A stretch of DNA of 20,564 nucleotides from Candidatus Neomicrothrix sp. UBA2110 (GCA_002331465.1 DCYM01000224.1:1-20564); one strand, 5' to 3'. Positions 1-8,186 are shown, counted from the stretch's first letter. The notes: generated by a model from the sequence alone, not told the origin. Program-made: numbers and translations.

Positions 1-363
1 GAGGGCTGCGAGTACCAAAGCAACAGCTCTGTCGGCTCCGACTGCACGGGTTGCTAAGAAGACGCAGACTGCGCAAAGGACGTATTGGGTTACGCCTGTA
101 GTGAGGGTCCATCGCGCCGCGCGAAGAGCGCGGGTGGACACCCTCTGGCCGATAATGAACATCAGCACCGCTAAGGCGATTTCTGTAAGGGGACGTAGCG
201 AGGCAAGTTCATGCTCGCTCACTAATTCGATTCCTGAAGGTCCTAAGACTGCGCCAACGATTAAGAAACCAACCAATTCAGGCAAATGACGACTCGCTAA
301 GAGTCGACTGGCCAGATAGGCCAGCCACGCTAAGACCGCGAAAGCTCCAAGTGTCTCAGTCAT
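1..363 (-). CDS. Cation:proton antiporter (CPA family), N-terminal part, runs off the window
   Basis: The frame is open from an ATG at 361-363 to the window edge, giving 121 codons with no stop. The product is strongly hydrophobic, with apparent membrane segments near residues 5-22, 30-46, 57-74 and 86-106. The pattern LPELVGFLIVGAVLGPSGIE, then an E-I-A-L-A-V-L-M-F-I-I-G segment, matches the opening helices of Na+/H+ or K+/H+ exchangers of the KefB/NhaP type (PF00999). These inner-membrane proteins exchange protons for monovalent cations. A stop codon lies in frame 11 codons upstream (394-396), so no longer start is available; the upstream purine stretch is only a weak ribosome site. It is the last visible gene of the minus-strand cluster, 52 bases after the crotonase. 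The C-terminal part and any regulatory domain are outside the window, so the ion and subfamily cannot be given. Confidence 0.8.
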   Translation of the reverse strand, partial: MTETLGAFAVLAWLAYLASRLLASRHLPELVGFLIVGAVLGPSGIELVSEHELASLRPLTEIALAVLMFIIGQRVSTRALRAARWTLTTGVTQYVLCAVCVFLATRAVGADRAVALVLAAL

Positions 364-415
364 CGCCGATGACGATACAAGCCCTTTCTCTCTCTATGAC
401 AACCACGCGGGTGGT

Positions 416-1210
416 TTAAGAACCGGTGATTGGCTCAAAAGACGGATCGCGTTTTTCCACGAAGCTCGCGACGCCTTCCTTGAAATCTGGGCGTTTCAAA
501 GATTGTGCCATAACTTGATTCGATTCATTTAAGGCATCCGTGCGAGCCATGTCCATCTGACTCCAGACTTGCTGCTTCATCTGCGCCATCGCCCATGGTG
601 AGCTGTACCGACCCAATTCTTGGGCATATTCGACAGCTGCGCTTAGTAGCTCATCTGGAGGCAGCACTCGGCTCACTACGCCCATCTCTTTAGCTTCATC
701 CGCCAGAAAAACACGGCCAGACATCAAAATATCGAGGGCATTCGAGGGACCAACGACTCTCGGGAGCATGTAAGAAACACCATGTTCGGCGATCAGACCT
801 CGCCGCGAGAATGCGCTAGTAAATTTCGCTCCCTCAGCAGCGAATCGAATGTCGCACATCATGGCGTGGACAAAACCCAGGCCAGCACATGCCCCATTGA
901 TGGCAGCGATCACGGGCTTTGGGATCGTGAGAGCGTAGTCATGTCTTTCGTTTCTCAATTGCCGTGGTGGTTCTTCCCCGCCTTCGCTGGTGCCTATTCC
1001 CTGGAGCATGTTCATGTCGGCTCCAGAGCAAAACCCTCTGCCTGCTCCAGTGACCACTACTGCCTTCACGTCACTAGATGCAGCGGCGCGATCGAGAGCA
1101 TCGAAGTACTCGGAACCCAACTCATTGGTCCATGAGTTCAAGCGTTCGGGTCGGTTAAGGGTCACCAAAGCCACCCCATCGATTTCTTCGTACAGAACTA
1201 CGTCACTCAT
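416..1210 (-). CDS. Enoyl-CoA hydratase/isomerase (crotonase) family protein
   Basis: 264 residues, a normal single-domain crotonase length. The two oxyanion-hole segments are visible: CSGAD at about 61-65 and GACAGLG at 106-112, followed by the MMCDIRFA strand. By my alignment, the two glutamates of classical enoyl-CoA hydratase (rat Glu144 and Glu164) are replaced by Val and Phe. Instead Glu142 in GLIAEHG sits where dienoyl-CoA isomerases carry an acidic residue, so isomerase or another crotonase chemistry is as likely as hydration. I chose the ATG at 1208-1210 because a strong ribosome site (AAGGGGGAA) precedes it by a few bases and homologous N-termini begin there. The open frame extends 30 codons further upstream, but that part resembles no crotonase. 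It lies 67 bases after the cyclophilin gene in the same minus-strand run. The family is clear; the substrate is unknown. Confidence 0.9.
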   Translation of the reverse strand: MSDVVLYEEIDGVALVTLNRPERLNSWTNELGSEYFDALDRAAASSDVKAVVVTGAGRGFCSGADMNMLQGIGTSEGGEEPPRQLRNERHDYALTIPKPVIAAINGACAGLGFVHAMMCDIRFAAEGAKFTSAFSRRGLIAEHGVSYMLPRVVGPSNALDILMSGRVFLADEAKEMGVVSRVLPPDELLSAAVEYAQELGRYSSPWAMAQMKQQVWSQMDMARTDALNESNQVMAQSLKRPDFKEGVASFVEKRDPSFEPITGS

Positions 1211-1277
1211 TAGTTCCCCCTTATTCCTGTGAAGGAGCCCACCATAGCTTTCACAGCGACACTGATTCATAGCTGAT

Positions 1278-1754
1278 CTAAGAAGCGTCGATCTCCTCAA
1301 TGTCGACAGTTTCCATTACGTCGCCTACTTCGATCCCCAACGCTATTTCCATACCGCTAGTCACATGACCAAAGAGGTTGTAGGCCGGAGCCAATTTGGA
1401 TTGACAGTCATCAATACAAATAAAGAATTGACTGCCGTTGGTGTTTGGCCCCGCGTTAGCCATAGCTACGGCCCCTAGCGTGTAGTCACCCGTGACTGGT
1501 TCGTCGTCGAATCGATAACCGGGCCCGCCGGTTCCAGTGCCTTCTGGGCAACCTCCCTGGATCACGAACTCAGGCACAACACGGTGGAAAGTCAAGCCGG
1601 TGTAGTAACCGTCACGGGCTAGATTTACGAAGTTATTTACACTATTGGGAGCCAATTTAGGGTCTAAATCCATCACGATCGTCCCCTTGTTTGTTTCAAG
1701 AGTGACGCGATAAATCAACTGTTCATCGATGTTCATTTGCGGTGGTGAGGCCAT
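1278..1754 (-). CDS. Peptidyl-prolyl cis-trans isomerase, cyclophilin type
   Basis: 158 residues covering one cyclophilin domain (PF00160), which catalyses cis-trans isomerisation of peptide bonds before proline. Active-site signatures are intact: FHRVVPEFVIQGG (Arg58, Gln66) and GPNTNGSQFFI (Gln109, Phe110). The Trp that gives cyclosporin sensitivity in eukaryotic forms is replaced in a segment reading LAPAYNLFG, as is common in bacteria. No signal peptide or lipobox is present, so it is likely cytosolic. I take the ATG at 1752-1754 because AAGGTG lies 5 bases upstream; a second Met at residue 7 has no ribosome site. The amidohydrolase stop is 33 bases upstream, so the two are probably co-transcribed. 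The ribosome site sits inside a small inverted repeat (see the separate entry). Confidence 0.92.
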   Translation of the reverse strand: MASPPQMNIDEQLIYRVTLETNKGTIVMDLDPKLAPNSVNNFVNLARDGYYTGLTFHRVVPEFVIQGGCPEGTGTGGPGYRFDDEPVTGDYTLGAVAMANAGPNTNGSQFFICIDDCQSKLAPAYNLFGHVTSGMEIALGIEVGDVMETVDIEEIDAS

Positions 1755-1756
1755 GC

Positions 1757-1775
1757 CAGCACCTTACTGGTGCCG
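1757..1775 (-). promoter_or_regulatory. Hairpin overlapping the cyclophilin ribosome binding site
   Basis: Read on the minus strand, CGGCACC and GGTGCTG can pair over 7 bp (one G-U) around the loop AGTAA, immediately before the cyclophilin ATG. The 3' arm includes most of the AAGGTG ribosome site. The hairpin could restrain initiation, or could act as a weak intercistronic structure after the amidohydrolase gene. The pairing is seen directly; any effect is inference. Confidence 0.35.
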
Positions 1776-1787
1776 AGGTAAAAGGCC

Positions 1788-3512
1788 TCAGTCTGTTGAG
1801 CGAAGTGTTACGCCCGCCAAAGCACCTGTGTGTTCGCCGTGTTCCATGAAAACTTGGCCGTTAACGATTGTGGCGTCGTAGCCTGCCCCGCGCTGAATGT
1901 ACCGGCCTGCTCCACCGGGAAAGTCATGGACGTACTCAGGTCCAGTTAATGACAATTGGTCGAAGTCGATGACATTAATGTCGGCATACGCTCCCTCGAC
2001 TATGCGTCCGCGGTCCACGAGTCCGAATAAATCAGCCGTGTCGGAAGTAATTCTGCGTACTCCTTCTTCAAGAGAGAAGAAGCCGGTATCTCGTACCCAG
2101 TGACTAAGGAAATAGGTAGGTTGGCTTGAATCCATGATTTGCCCAACGTGTGCACCGGCATCAGCGAGTCCCATCACTATTGAATCGTCATGGAGCATGG
2201 TTTCAATCGCTTCGTAGTCCTGATTCAGAATCGGGAGAGAAAGCATCACGGAACCATCCGAACGATCGGTTTCATCAAGAAACAATTCGACCGGTGTAAC
2301 GCCGGCCCGAGCTGCCTTGGCTTCCAAGGTCCCTTCGGGTCCTACCCTGTAGTCGGGGTCTTCTGCATCGAGGAGATACAGACGGCTTAGGTCGATCATG
2401 GCGCTGCCCCTGCCATGAATTTCTTCGGGACTATTCGCCTCCTCGACAAGACGTCTGCGGCTTTCTGGGTCTCTGACGAGAGCTAACCGGCCGCCGAGGT
2501 CCATGTGCTGCATCGACTTCCACGTTGCGCCGGCGCGCGCCCATGGCGTGCGGTGTTGAATACCTAGCACCACGCCGATCGGACGACAAGTAGTTTGCGG
2601 CCGTAGGGCTGCCCCCTTTGAGTTCTCTGACGCAACTTCAGCAAGCGCCACGTCGCTCATGTCTGGGCGCACCGCGTTGTACACAAGTCCGAAAGTTGAT
2701 GGTCGCCCGCTTCGCCGGGTGATCTCTCCCAGTGTTCGGATCTCATGTTTCAGACCAGCCCAGTCCGCTCCGGCTTTCTCGAATCGCGGCGCGGATTCAA
2801 ACACCCCTCTGCCATGGCGACCCAACACATCGGCGAAGGCGTACAGTTCATCGTCATCGGCGAACGTTCCGGGTATAGGACGGCCGTCGGGAGTTCGATG
2901 CAGCAGGGTACGAGAGGTAGAGAACCCGAGAGCTCCTGATCCCATAGCCTCATCAACGAGCTCACACATGGCTTCGATTTGTTCCACCGACGCGGGTTCT
3001 TCGTCAAGGCTGTCCTCCCCCATGACATTCCAGCGGACCGCCACGTGTCCAACCATGCCACCGACATTTAGGCCTTTGGGTAGCTGATCCAAAAAGTCAA
3101 GATATTCACCAAATGTTCGCCAATCCCATGGCAACCCCTCCAATATTGCTTCTCTGGGGATGTCCTCAACAGACTCCATCACTTCGGCTAGGTAGGTGAT
3201 GTCTTCGGTGCGAACCGGGGCGAATGTGACTCCGCAATTTCCCATTACTACTGAAGTGATTCCGTGCCAGCAAGAACTCGAACCGATTGGATCCCAAGCT
3301 AACTGGGCATCAAGGTGAGTGTGGATATCAACGAAGCCCGGAGTCACGATGCGCCCAGAGGCGTCAATTTCGCGAAGGCCTGAGCCTTTGATCTCACCTA
3401 CGGCAACGATCCGGTCTCCCGAAATTGCAACATCGGCTTTTTTCATTGGCGAGCCGCTGCCGTCAACAACCGCGCCTCCTCTAATGACTACATCAAATTC
3501 TGGACCAGACAC
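1788..3512 (-). CDS. N-acyl-D-amino-acid deacylase-like amidohydrolase (amidohydrolase family 3)
   Basis: 574 residues, close to usual family length. Family members are cytosolic metal-dependent hydrolases that remove the acyl group from N-acyl-D-amino acids or cleave related cyclic amides. The N-terminal beta domain reads FDVVIRGGAVVDGSG, followed by the metal-binding HTHLD motif (His64, His66), a GNCGVTFAPVR segment, and a C-terminal block VMGLADAGAHVG that carries the likely catalytic Asp. The end block GRIVEGAYADINVID closes the composite beta domain in the usual way. The start is GTG at 3510-3512, seven bases after GGAGGG; no better in-frame ATG was seen. It heads a minus-strand run with cyclophilin, a crotonase and an antiporter. 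It could equally be a D-aminoacylase-like enzyme of unknown specificity, since fine specificity in this family cannot be read from motifs. Confidence 0.88.
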   Translation of the reverse strand: MSGPEFDVVIRGGAVVDGSGSPMKKADVAISGDRIVAVGEIKGSGLREIDASGRIVTPGFVDIHTHLDAQLAWDPIGSSSCWHGITSVVMGNCGVTFAPVRTEDITYLAEVMESVEDIPREAILEGLPWDWRTFGEYLDFLDQLPKGLNVGGMVGHVAVRWNVMGEDSLDEEPASVEQIEAMCELVDEAMGSGALGFSTSRTLLHRTPDGRPIPGTFADDDELYAFADVLGRHGRGVFESAPRFEKAGADWAGLKHEIRTLGEITRRSGRPSTFGLVYNAVRPDMSDVALAEVASENSKGAALRPQTTCRPIGVVLGIQHRTPWARAGATWKSMQHMDLGGRLALVRDPESRRRLVEEANSPEEIHGRGSAMIDLSRLYLLDAEDPDYRVGPEGTLEAKAARAGVTPVELFLDETDRSDGSVMLSLPILNQDYEAIETMLHDDSIVMGLADAGAHVGQIMDSSQPTYFLSHWVRDTGFFSLEEGVRRITSDTADLFGLVDRGRIVEGAYADINVIDFDQLSLTGPEYVHDFPGGAGRYIQRGAGYDATIVNGQVFMEHGEHTGALAGVTLRSTD

Positions 3513-3579
3513 TTGAGACCCTCCGTTTGGCGACTCCTCCCGAAGGAATTGATCGCCACTGTGCTGTTCTGATGTGTTA

Positions 3580-3595
3580 GCGGCGCCTTAGCCGC
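3580..3595. repeat. Small inverted repeat in the divergent gap between amidohydrolase and lipoprotein genes
   Basis: GCGGC and GCCGC flank the six-base spacer GCCTTA. It lies in the 226-base divergent gap, which must hold promoters for both flanking genes. It might be an operator or a chance repeat; I could not identify convincing -35/-10 boxes. Confidence 0.25.
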
Positions 3596-3738
3596 GTAGT
3601 GACACTAAGTACGTGTTTCCAAGACTAACTCAGTAGCCCAGCCGACACATCGAGCCGAACAGAGGTACCCTCGTCAGTTAGTCGATCGACGGAGACAAGG
3701 CCGTGTTTTTATCGACGTTGACAAGGGGTGGAAACGTA

Positions 3739-4434
3739 ATGAGCGTAATTCAAACATCAAAATTTTTTACGGTTCTTGCTGGGTCGATAGTCCTTGTATT
3801 GATAGCTGCAGGGTGTTCGATCGGCTCTACTGATTCGGCTGATTCGACAACAACCCTGCCCACCGTCACCACTTCGGCAGCCATTTCTTCTTCCAGCGCG
3901 GATGCTGAACAACCAAGTTCAACAACTGGGGTTGTTCAAAGCGTCGCTGAGCGTTACGGGAGTGCCACCACTTTGGTGCCCATTCTGACGAACGCTGACA
4001 CCATCACCACCGCTGGACTGGGGCCTGTTCGGATAGGGCAGTTGCTCGAAAAAGCTCAATCTGAAGCCGGTGTCGAACTCATAGCGGCGTCAACCGGAAG
4101 CGAGGCGTGTCAGTACTACACCCCTGCTGCTGGTGCAACGGGGGCATCGTTCATGGTGGTGAATGGAGAAGTTGTTCGGGTCGATATCTCGAGCGGCCCG
4201 ATCACAACCAAATCTGGTTACGGAATAGGTTCAACCAAAGACGCGATCAAATCAGCGTTCGGCTCCAAGATTGAAGAATCAGCAGATGGTGATTTCGTGA
4301 CGTTTGTGCCGGTAACCGATGGCGACAAGAGCATGCGTGTGATCTGGGAGTTGGATGCCGCTGGGATGGTTACCTCATTGCGCACCGGTCGGCTCCCTCA
4401 TGTGACACCGAAGATCGGTTGTTCCGGGAATTAA
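3739..4434 (+). CDS. Secreted lipoprotein with a GLGPVRIG-type domain
   Basis: 231 residues from the ATG at 3739. A lipoprotein signal peptide is clear: a Lys at residue 8, a hydrophobic core, and the lipobox L-I-A-A-G-C with the lipidated Cys26. A Ser/Thr-rich linker follows (about residues 27-60), typical of envelope lipoproteins of Gram-positive-type bacteria. The folded part opens with GLGPVRIGQLLEKAQ, continues with a C-x-Y-Y segment and FMVVNGEVVRVDIS, and has a second GYGIGSTKDAIKSAFG unit. This pattern recurs in small actinobacterial extracytoplasmic proteins of unknown role. An in-frame GTG at 3703 adds 12 residues and also has a purine-rich site (GGAGACAAGG), but the ATG gives the canonical signal peptide length and is preceded by AAGGGGTGG. 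No function can be assigned. Confidence 0.85.
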   Translation: MSVIQTSKFFTVLAGSIVLVLIAAGCSIGSTDSADSTTTLPTVTTSAAISSSSADAEQPSSTTGVVQSVAERYGSATTLVPILTNADTITTAGLGPVRIGQLLEKAQSEAGVELIAASTGSEACQYYTPAAGATGASFMVVNGEVVRVDISSGPITTKSGYGIGSTKDAIKSAFGSKIEESADGDFVTFVPVTDGDKSMRVIWELDAAGMVTSLRTGRLPHVTPKIGCSGN

Positions 4435-4444
4435 GCGATTCTCG

Positions 4445-5809
4445 CTAACTGTTTACTCGGTCCCAAAAATTTGATGCGACATCGAGCCAGAGTTGTGTCG
4501 TCAACGCGAGCGAATCAACGTCGACACGTTCGTTATGGCCATGGAAACGACTCATAAACTCTCCGGAATCGACGCGATCGCTAAATAGTCCCGCACCGTA
4601 GGCAATTGAACCATTTTCTCGGTAAAAGCGAGCATCGGTAGCGCCCACAATTAGCGACGGAATGAGAGGAGCTCCTGGATGTGCCTTCTGCATCAGCTCT
4701 TCTAGAAGATGCCACATCGGGGTGTCCGTTGAGGAAAAGGTCGCTGGATCGTCGTGAATAACGCGAATTTCGACTTCGTCAAATAGCTCACCGAGAGCAT
4801 CGCGAAGATGTTCGTTAACACGGTCACTGTCGCCAGGGGCCGTTCTGATGTCGACGTCTATTTCGACGGAGTCAGGGATCACGTTCGTCTTAATACCGCC
4901 ATGCACGACGTTGGGCGAAAACGTCGTATGAGTGCAGGCGTGCAAATGACGGGCTAGATCAGGTGATTCCAATCGCGAAATCGCGTCCCACACTGAGGCG
5001 GGGTCCAAAAGAGCCGCCTTGACATCCGATTCAAGGTCAAGCGTGGAAACCTGGTGTTGCCACATTTCCGTGAGTTTGGCGTCTGGCCGATACTCACCCA
5101 GCCGTCGAATTATCTCGGCGGCCTTGAGTACGGCGTTATCTGCGCCAAATGGCATTGACCCATGTCCGGGTGTTCCTTTGACCTTTAGCCGTCGCCAACC
5201 CAGCCCTTTTTCACCTGCTGCCAAGGTGATCTTTCTCCCGTCCGGGGTGTCCATTGGGAGTCCGCCAAATTCAGTCAATACGTAATCTGCTGATATCGCG
5301 TCCCAATGGTTTTCGGCCATCCATTTTGCTCCGTAGGTTCCTCCAGCTTCTTCATCAGCCACGCCGAAGTAGACCAAATCTCCCTGCGGGCGAAACCCAC
5401 TTCGCGCCAAATGGCGGAACGCCACAGCCATCGATGACGTCAAATTGAGCATGTCGACTGCACCGCGTCCCCAGACCTCACCATCAACAAGTTCGCCGCC
5501 AAAGGGGTCGCGGCTCCACCCGTCGACGCTAACTGGGACCACATCAGTGTGACCCATAAGACACAGAGATGGTGCTGACGGATCGGTTCCTTCGATCCGC
5601 GCCACCATCGACCGGCGACCGGGAAGGCAGTCGTAACGTTCAACTTCTACACCGGGTCCCTCAAGAAAGTTTTCCAGCAGATCACTGTTACGAGCTTCCT
5701 CACCTGAGTCACTCTCTCCGGTGTTGACGCATTCGTTCTGGATGAGTTGCTGCAGCAACTCCACGGTTTCGTTGGTGCGGTTTGTGTCGGTATGGCTGAG
5801 GTCGTTCAT
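4445..5809 (-). CDS. M20/M25/M40 family metallopeptidase (ArgE/DapE/carboxypeptidase G2-like)
   Basis: 454 residues, the usual length for a two-domain M20 enzyme. Di-zinc residues are visible: His87 and Asp89 in GHTDVVP, Asp119 in WGRGAVDM, Glu153-Glu154 in ADEEAGG, Glu in VLTEFGG, and a C-terminal His in FHGHNE. The dimerisation (lid) domain lies between about residues 200 and 330, starting at KVKGTPGHGSMP. Such enzymes cleave N-acyl amino acids, dipeptides or carbamates; the TDARFYR segment resembles acyl-amino-acid or carboxypeptidase-S-like members. No signal peptide is seen. The ATG at 5807-5809 lacks a ribosome site, so translation could be leaderless. It converges with the lipoprotein gene and diverges from an acyl-CoA dehydrogenase only 42 bases away, so their promoters must overlap. 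Confidence 0.9.
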   Translation of the reverse strand: MNDLSHTDTNRTNETVELLQQLIQNECVNTGESDSGEEARNSDLLENFLEGPGVEVERYDCLPGRRSMVARIEGTDPSAPSLCLMGHTDVVPVSVDGWSRDPFGGELVDGEVWGRGAVDMLNLTSSMAVAFRHLARSGFRPQGDLVYFGVADEEAGGTYGAKWMAENHWDAISADYVLTEFGGLPMDTPDGRKITLAAGEKGLGWRRLKVKGTPGHGSMPFGADNAVLKAAEIIRRLGEYRPDAKLTEMWQHQVSTLDLESDVKAALLDPASVWDAISRLESPDLARHLHACTHTTFSPNVVHGGIKTNVIPDSVEIDVDIRTAPGDSDRVNEHLRDALGELFDEVEIRVIHDDPATFSSTDTPMWHLLEELMQKAHPGAPLIPSLIVGATDARFYRENGSIAYGAGLFSDRVDSGEFMSRFHGHNERVDVDSLALTTQLWLDVASNFWDRVNS

Positions 5810-5851
5810 AGAGAGGATGCTAGATAAGAAGCGGCTAGGCGGCCAGCATGA

Positions 5852-7000
5852 GTGAGTACTACGGTCTCAGGTGTGCCCGACGATCACCTTCTCGAAGAAT
5901 TTCGTGAGGAGGTAGCAACCTTCATTGCGCAAGCCATTACTTCAGGTGATGCTTGTCCTTCTTTTGGGGCGATTTTGCCACCAAGTCTCCACATGAAGGC
6001 CATGCATTGGCAGAGATTCTGCTTCGAGCACGGGCGGGCTGGGGTGCATTGGCCACGCGAGTACGGCGGTATGGGTTTGACTACCGATCACAACGTCGTT
6101 TGGCACGAGGAATGCGCGGCCGCTGAGGTAGCGCCGTACCTGAACCTGCAAGGCCTAGTACTTGCAGGCGAAGCCATTATGCGGTCCGGTACGGAGCGCC
6201 AACGTGAAACTTTTCTTCGCCCGACACTGCGAAACGACATTCTTTGGTGTCAGTTGTTCAGCGAGCCTAGTGCAGGGTCCGACTTGGCAGGTCTGCAAAG
6301 CTCCGCTGTTCTTGATGGAGATCACTTTATTCTAAATGGCCAGAAAGTCTGGTCTTCTAACGCCCAGTTAGCGCAGTTCGGCATTCTCATGGCCAGAACC
6401 GATGCCGAACTACCGAAACACAAAGGAATCACTTTCTTTTTACTTGATATGGCCCTCGCTGGCGTTGAAGTGCGGCCGATTAAACAAATGACGGGCGAAA
6501 GCGAGTTTTGTGAGGTGTTTTTCTCCGATGTGATTGTTCCCTCCGATGCTGTCTTAGGTGAGGTCAATGGTGGATGGGCGGTAGCTATGGCCGTGTTGCA
6601 AGACGAACGCGGTGGCGCTGGCGCCTCAGGCGTCATCAGTCTCCGTCGCCGTCTAGAGCACATGATCCAAGGAGCCGGTGAAGTCAGTCCTCTGCAAGTT
6701 GACGGCCTTATCGAAATTCTCAATCGCGGGAAGGCACTTCAATCACTCATGGAACGCAGGGGTGGCGACCCGCATATAGCTCCGATAGCTAAGTTGATGA
6801 ACAGCGAACTGAGCTACGACGAAGCTCAGTTAGACGCTTCATTGCACGGTGCCCATTCAATGCTCACCAGTGCATCGATCCAAGCTTTGCTGTATTCACC
6901 TGGCATGCGTATCGCTGGCGGTTCCAGCGAGATTCAACGAAACATTATTGGAGAACGACTTTTGGGTCTGCCAAGGGAACCCCGAATCGCAACTGACTAG
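5852..7000 (+). CDS. Acyl-CoA dehydrogenase (FadE-type), GTG start
   Basis: 382 residues of a full acyl-CoA dehydrogenase: alpha-helical N-terminus, middle beta domain with FSEPSAGSDLAG and LNGQKVWSSNA (FAD and substrate contacts), and a C-terminal helical domain ending GGSSEIQRNIIGERLLGLP. It should oxidise an acyl-CoA to the 2,3-enoyl-CoA, passing electrons to ETF. The MCAD-type catalytic Glu is replaced by Gly in the A-G-G-S-S-E-I-Q motif. Glu252 in DERGG aligns with the alternative base of isovaleryl- and long-chain acyl-CoA dehydrogenases. That pattern is known in actinobacterial FadE proteins acting on bulky or steroid-like CoA esters, so such a substrate is possible. The start is GTG at 5852, with AGGCGG upstream; the nearby ATG at 5848 is in another frame. 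Confidence 0.92.
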   Translation: MSTTVSGVPDDHLLEEFREEVATFIAQAITSGDACPSFGAILPPSLHMKAMHWQRFCFEHGRAGVHWPREYGGMGLTTDHNVVWHEECAAAEVAPYLNLQGLVLAGEAIMRSGTERQRETFLRPTLRNDILWCQLFSEPSAGSDLAGLQSSAVLDGDHFILNGQKVWSSNAQLAQFGILMARTDAELPKHKGITFFLLDMALAGVEVRPIKQMTGESEFCEVFFSDVIVPSDAVLGEVNGGWAVAMAVLQDERGGAGASGVISLRRRLEHMIQGAGEVSPLQVDGLIEILNRGKALQSLMERRGGDPHIAPIAKLMNSELSYDEAQLDASLHGAHSMLTSASIQALLYSPGMRIAGGSSEIQRNIIGERLLGLPREPRIATD

Positions 7001-7031
7001 GATGATATTTGCTCGACCAGTCGCTTAAGTA

Positions 7032-8126
7032 TCAGCGAAAGATACCCATGACGTTGTCAGCTCGTTGAGCGGATCCGTGTGACTTTGTACTCGTGGCACC
7101 CGCGTAAGAATCAATGCCAAGGTCGGACCTGAAGTCAGCTGATTCGTCGACTAATCCGGAATCTAATTGAATACCTGTCACATCAGCGATGCGATTGAGT
7201 CCTTCAAATGCAGACACTGTCGCAGCTGCCTCGACTAATGCCTGCGCGCCGGCAATTCGCAGTAAATGGTCGCGGGATTCGGTGAGATCACTGTCTAGCC
7301 GCACTGCGGACTCGGTGTACCGCACTAGAGCCGATCCGTGCTCAACGTTTGCCCCATCCTCAAGTTGCTCAATCTTGACATCGGTGTTGACGGCTTCGCT
7401 ACTCGCACGGAGCAGCGACACATGGGCCGCCGTTCAGTAGAAACACTCGTTAAGTGCGGAAACGGTGGATGCCACCAGCTCCGTCTGAGGTCGACTAAGG
7501 GCACGGTTCCAGACAAGTTCAGCGAATTCTGGTCCTCGACTGTAATGGCATTGGACGATGTCGCGCCAGAGAACTTCGGTGTCGGGAACCAAAGATCCGG
7601 CTCGGGAGACATTTGCCAAAGCTTTGTCCAATGTTTGACTGACCCAGGCGCCAACGTCTCCAACATCTGTCGGTCGGACTTGGCTGGGAGCTCCTTCACC
7701 TGGCGTAGGCAGTTCAAGAAGAGCCAAACCGAGGCATTTAGCAAAACTTTCGATCACGTATTGGGTGCAAACAATTATCGCCAGTTCCACATAACGCTCT
7801 TCGCCTAATGCGTCGATGGTGGCGTTCGCCCATTCTTGGGTTAAGCGACCTGGATCGGTCGTCAATTTGTGAACTAGCTCAACCGCTTGTCTCGGAAGCT
7901 CCGACACAGAGTCGTGCGTTCCTTCGATCATTGACGGGCTAAGGGCATCTGAACGTTCCGAACACAACTGACATTCAAACGCGGCACGAGCCTCGCTCAT
8001 CGCTGCAACGCGTTCGGTTCCTGTCCACCAAGTCCCACACTCCCCAAGACGTCGCCATACTTCCCTGTGAGTGGTAGCGAACATCGGGTCGATATCTAGT
8101 TCGCTGTCGTATTCGGTTAATGCCAT
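7032..8126 (-). CDS. AhpD/CMD-like selenoprotein (Sec at codon 231, TGA 7434-7436)
   Basis: One 364-codon gene read through an in-frame TGA. The first 230 codons carry W-T-G-T-E-R-V and CQLC motifs and a VELAIIVCTQ helix typical of two-domain alkylhydroperoxidase-related proteins, then ELVASTVSALNECFY directly before the TGA. The frame continues as TAAHVSLLRAS, so the active site reads C228-F-Y-U231-T-A-A-H235, where relatives have C-x-x-C-x-x-x-H. AhpD-type sites reduce peroxides or disulfides using this Cys pair and His. A stem-loop matching a bacterial SECIS follows the TGA. No frameshift is needed, and the 134 codons after the TGA look like a normal domain. It is the last gene of the minus-strand operon, 60 bases after the penicillin-acylase-like gene. 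No ribosome site is evident before its ATG. A nonsense pseudogene is the alternative, but the exact position at the redox residue argues strongly against that. The physiological substrate is unknown. Confidence 0.92.
7396..7436 (-). promoter_or_regulatory. Bacterial SECIS element of the AhpD-like gene (with its UGA codon)
   Basis: From the UGA (7434-7436), 15 nt of coding sequence are followed by UCGCUGCUC and GAGUAGCGA, which pair over 9 continuous bp (one G-U) around the pentaloop CGUGC (7405-7409). The loop begins 25 nt after the UGA and has a G in its first two positions with an adjacent U, fitting the known bacterial SECIS pattern bound by SelB. The pairing is seen in sequence; SelB binding is inferred. 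Confidence 0.85.
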
Positions 8127-8186
8127 TACTGGAAGCTACTCGCGTCTCAGACCTCCAAGCCCAGCAGATCGGTCTGACAACGAAAG

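Noticed and set aside
101..289. Plus-strand open frame near the left edge
   Set aside because: It is antisense to the antiporter gene, shows no recognisable protein pattern, and the minus frame has clear membrane helices.
2659..3087. 142-codon plus-strand open frame opposite the amidohydrolase
   Set aside because: Arg/Ser/Pro-rich translation typical of an antisense shadow; the minus frame encodes conserved amidohydrolase sequence throughout.
7434..7436. TGA as a nonsense mutation or sequencing error in the AhpD-like gene
   Set aside because: It falls exactly on the redox Cys column, reading frame continues without other damage, and a 9-bp SECIS-like stem-loop follows at the proper distance; a second gene in the window shows the same arrangement.
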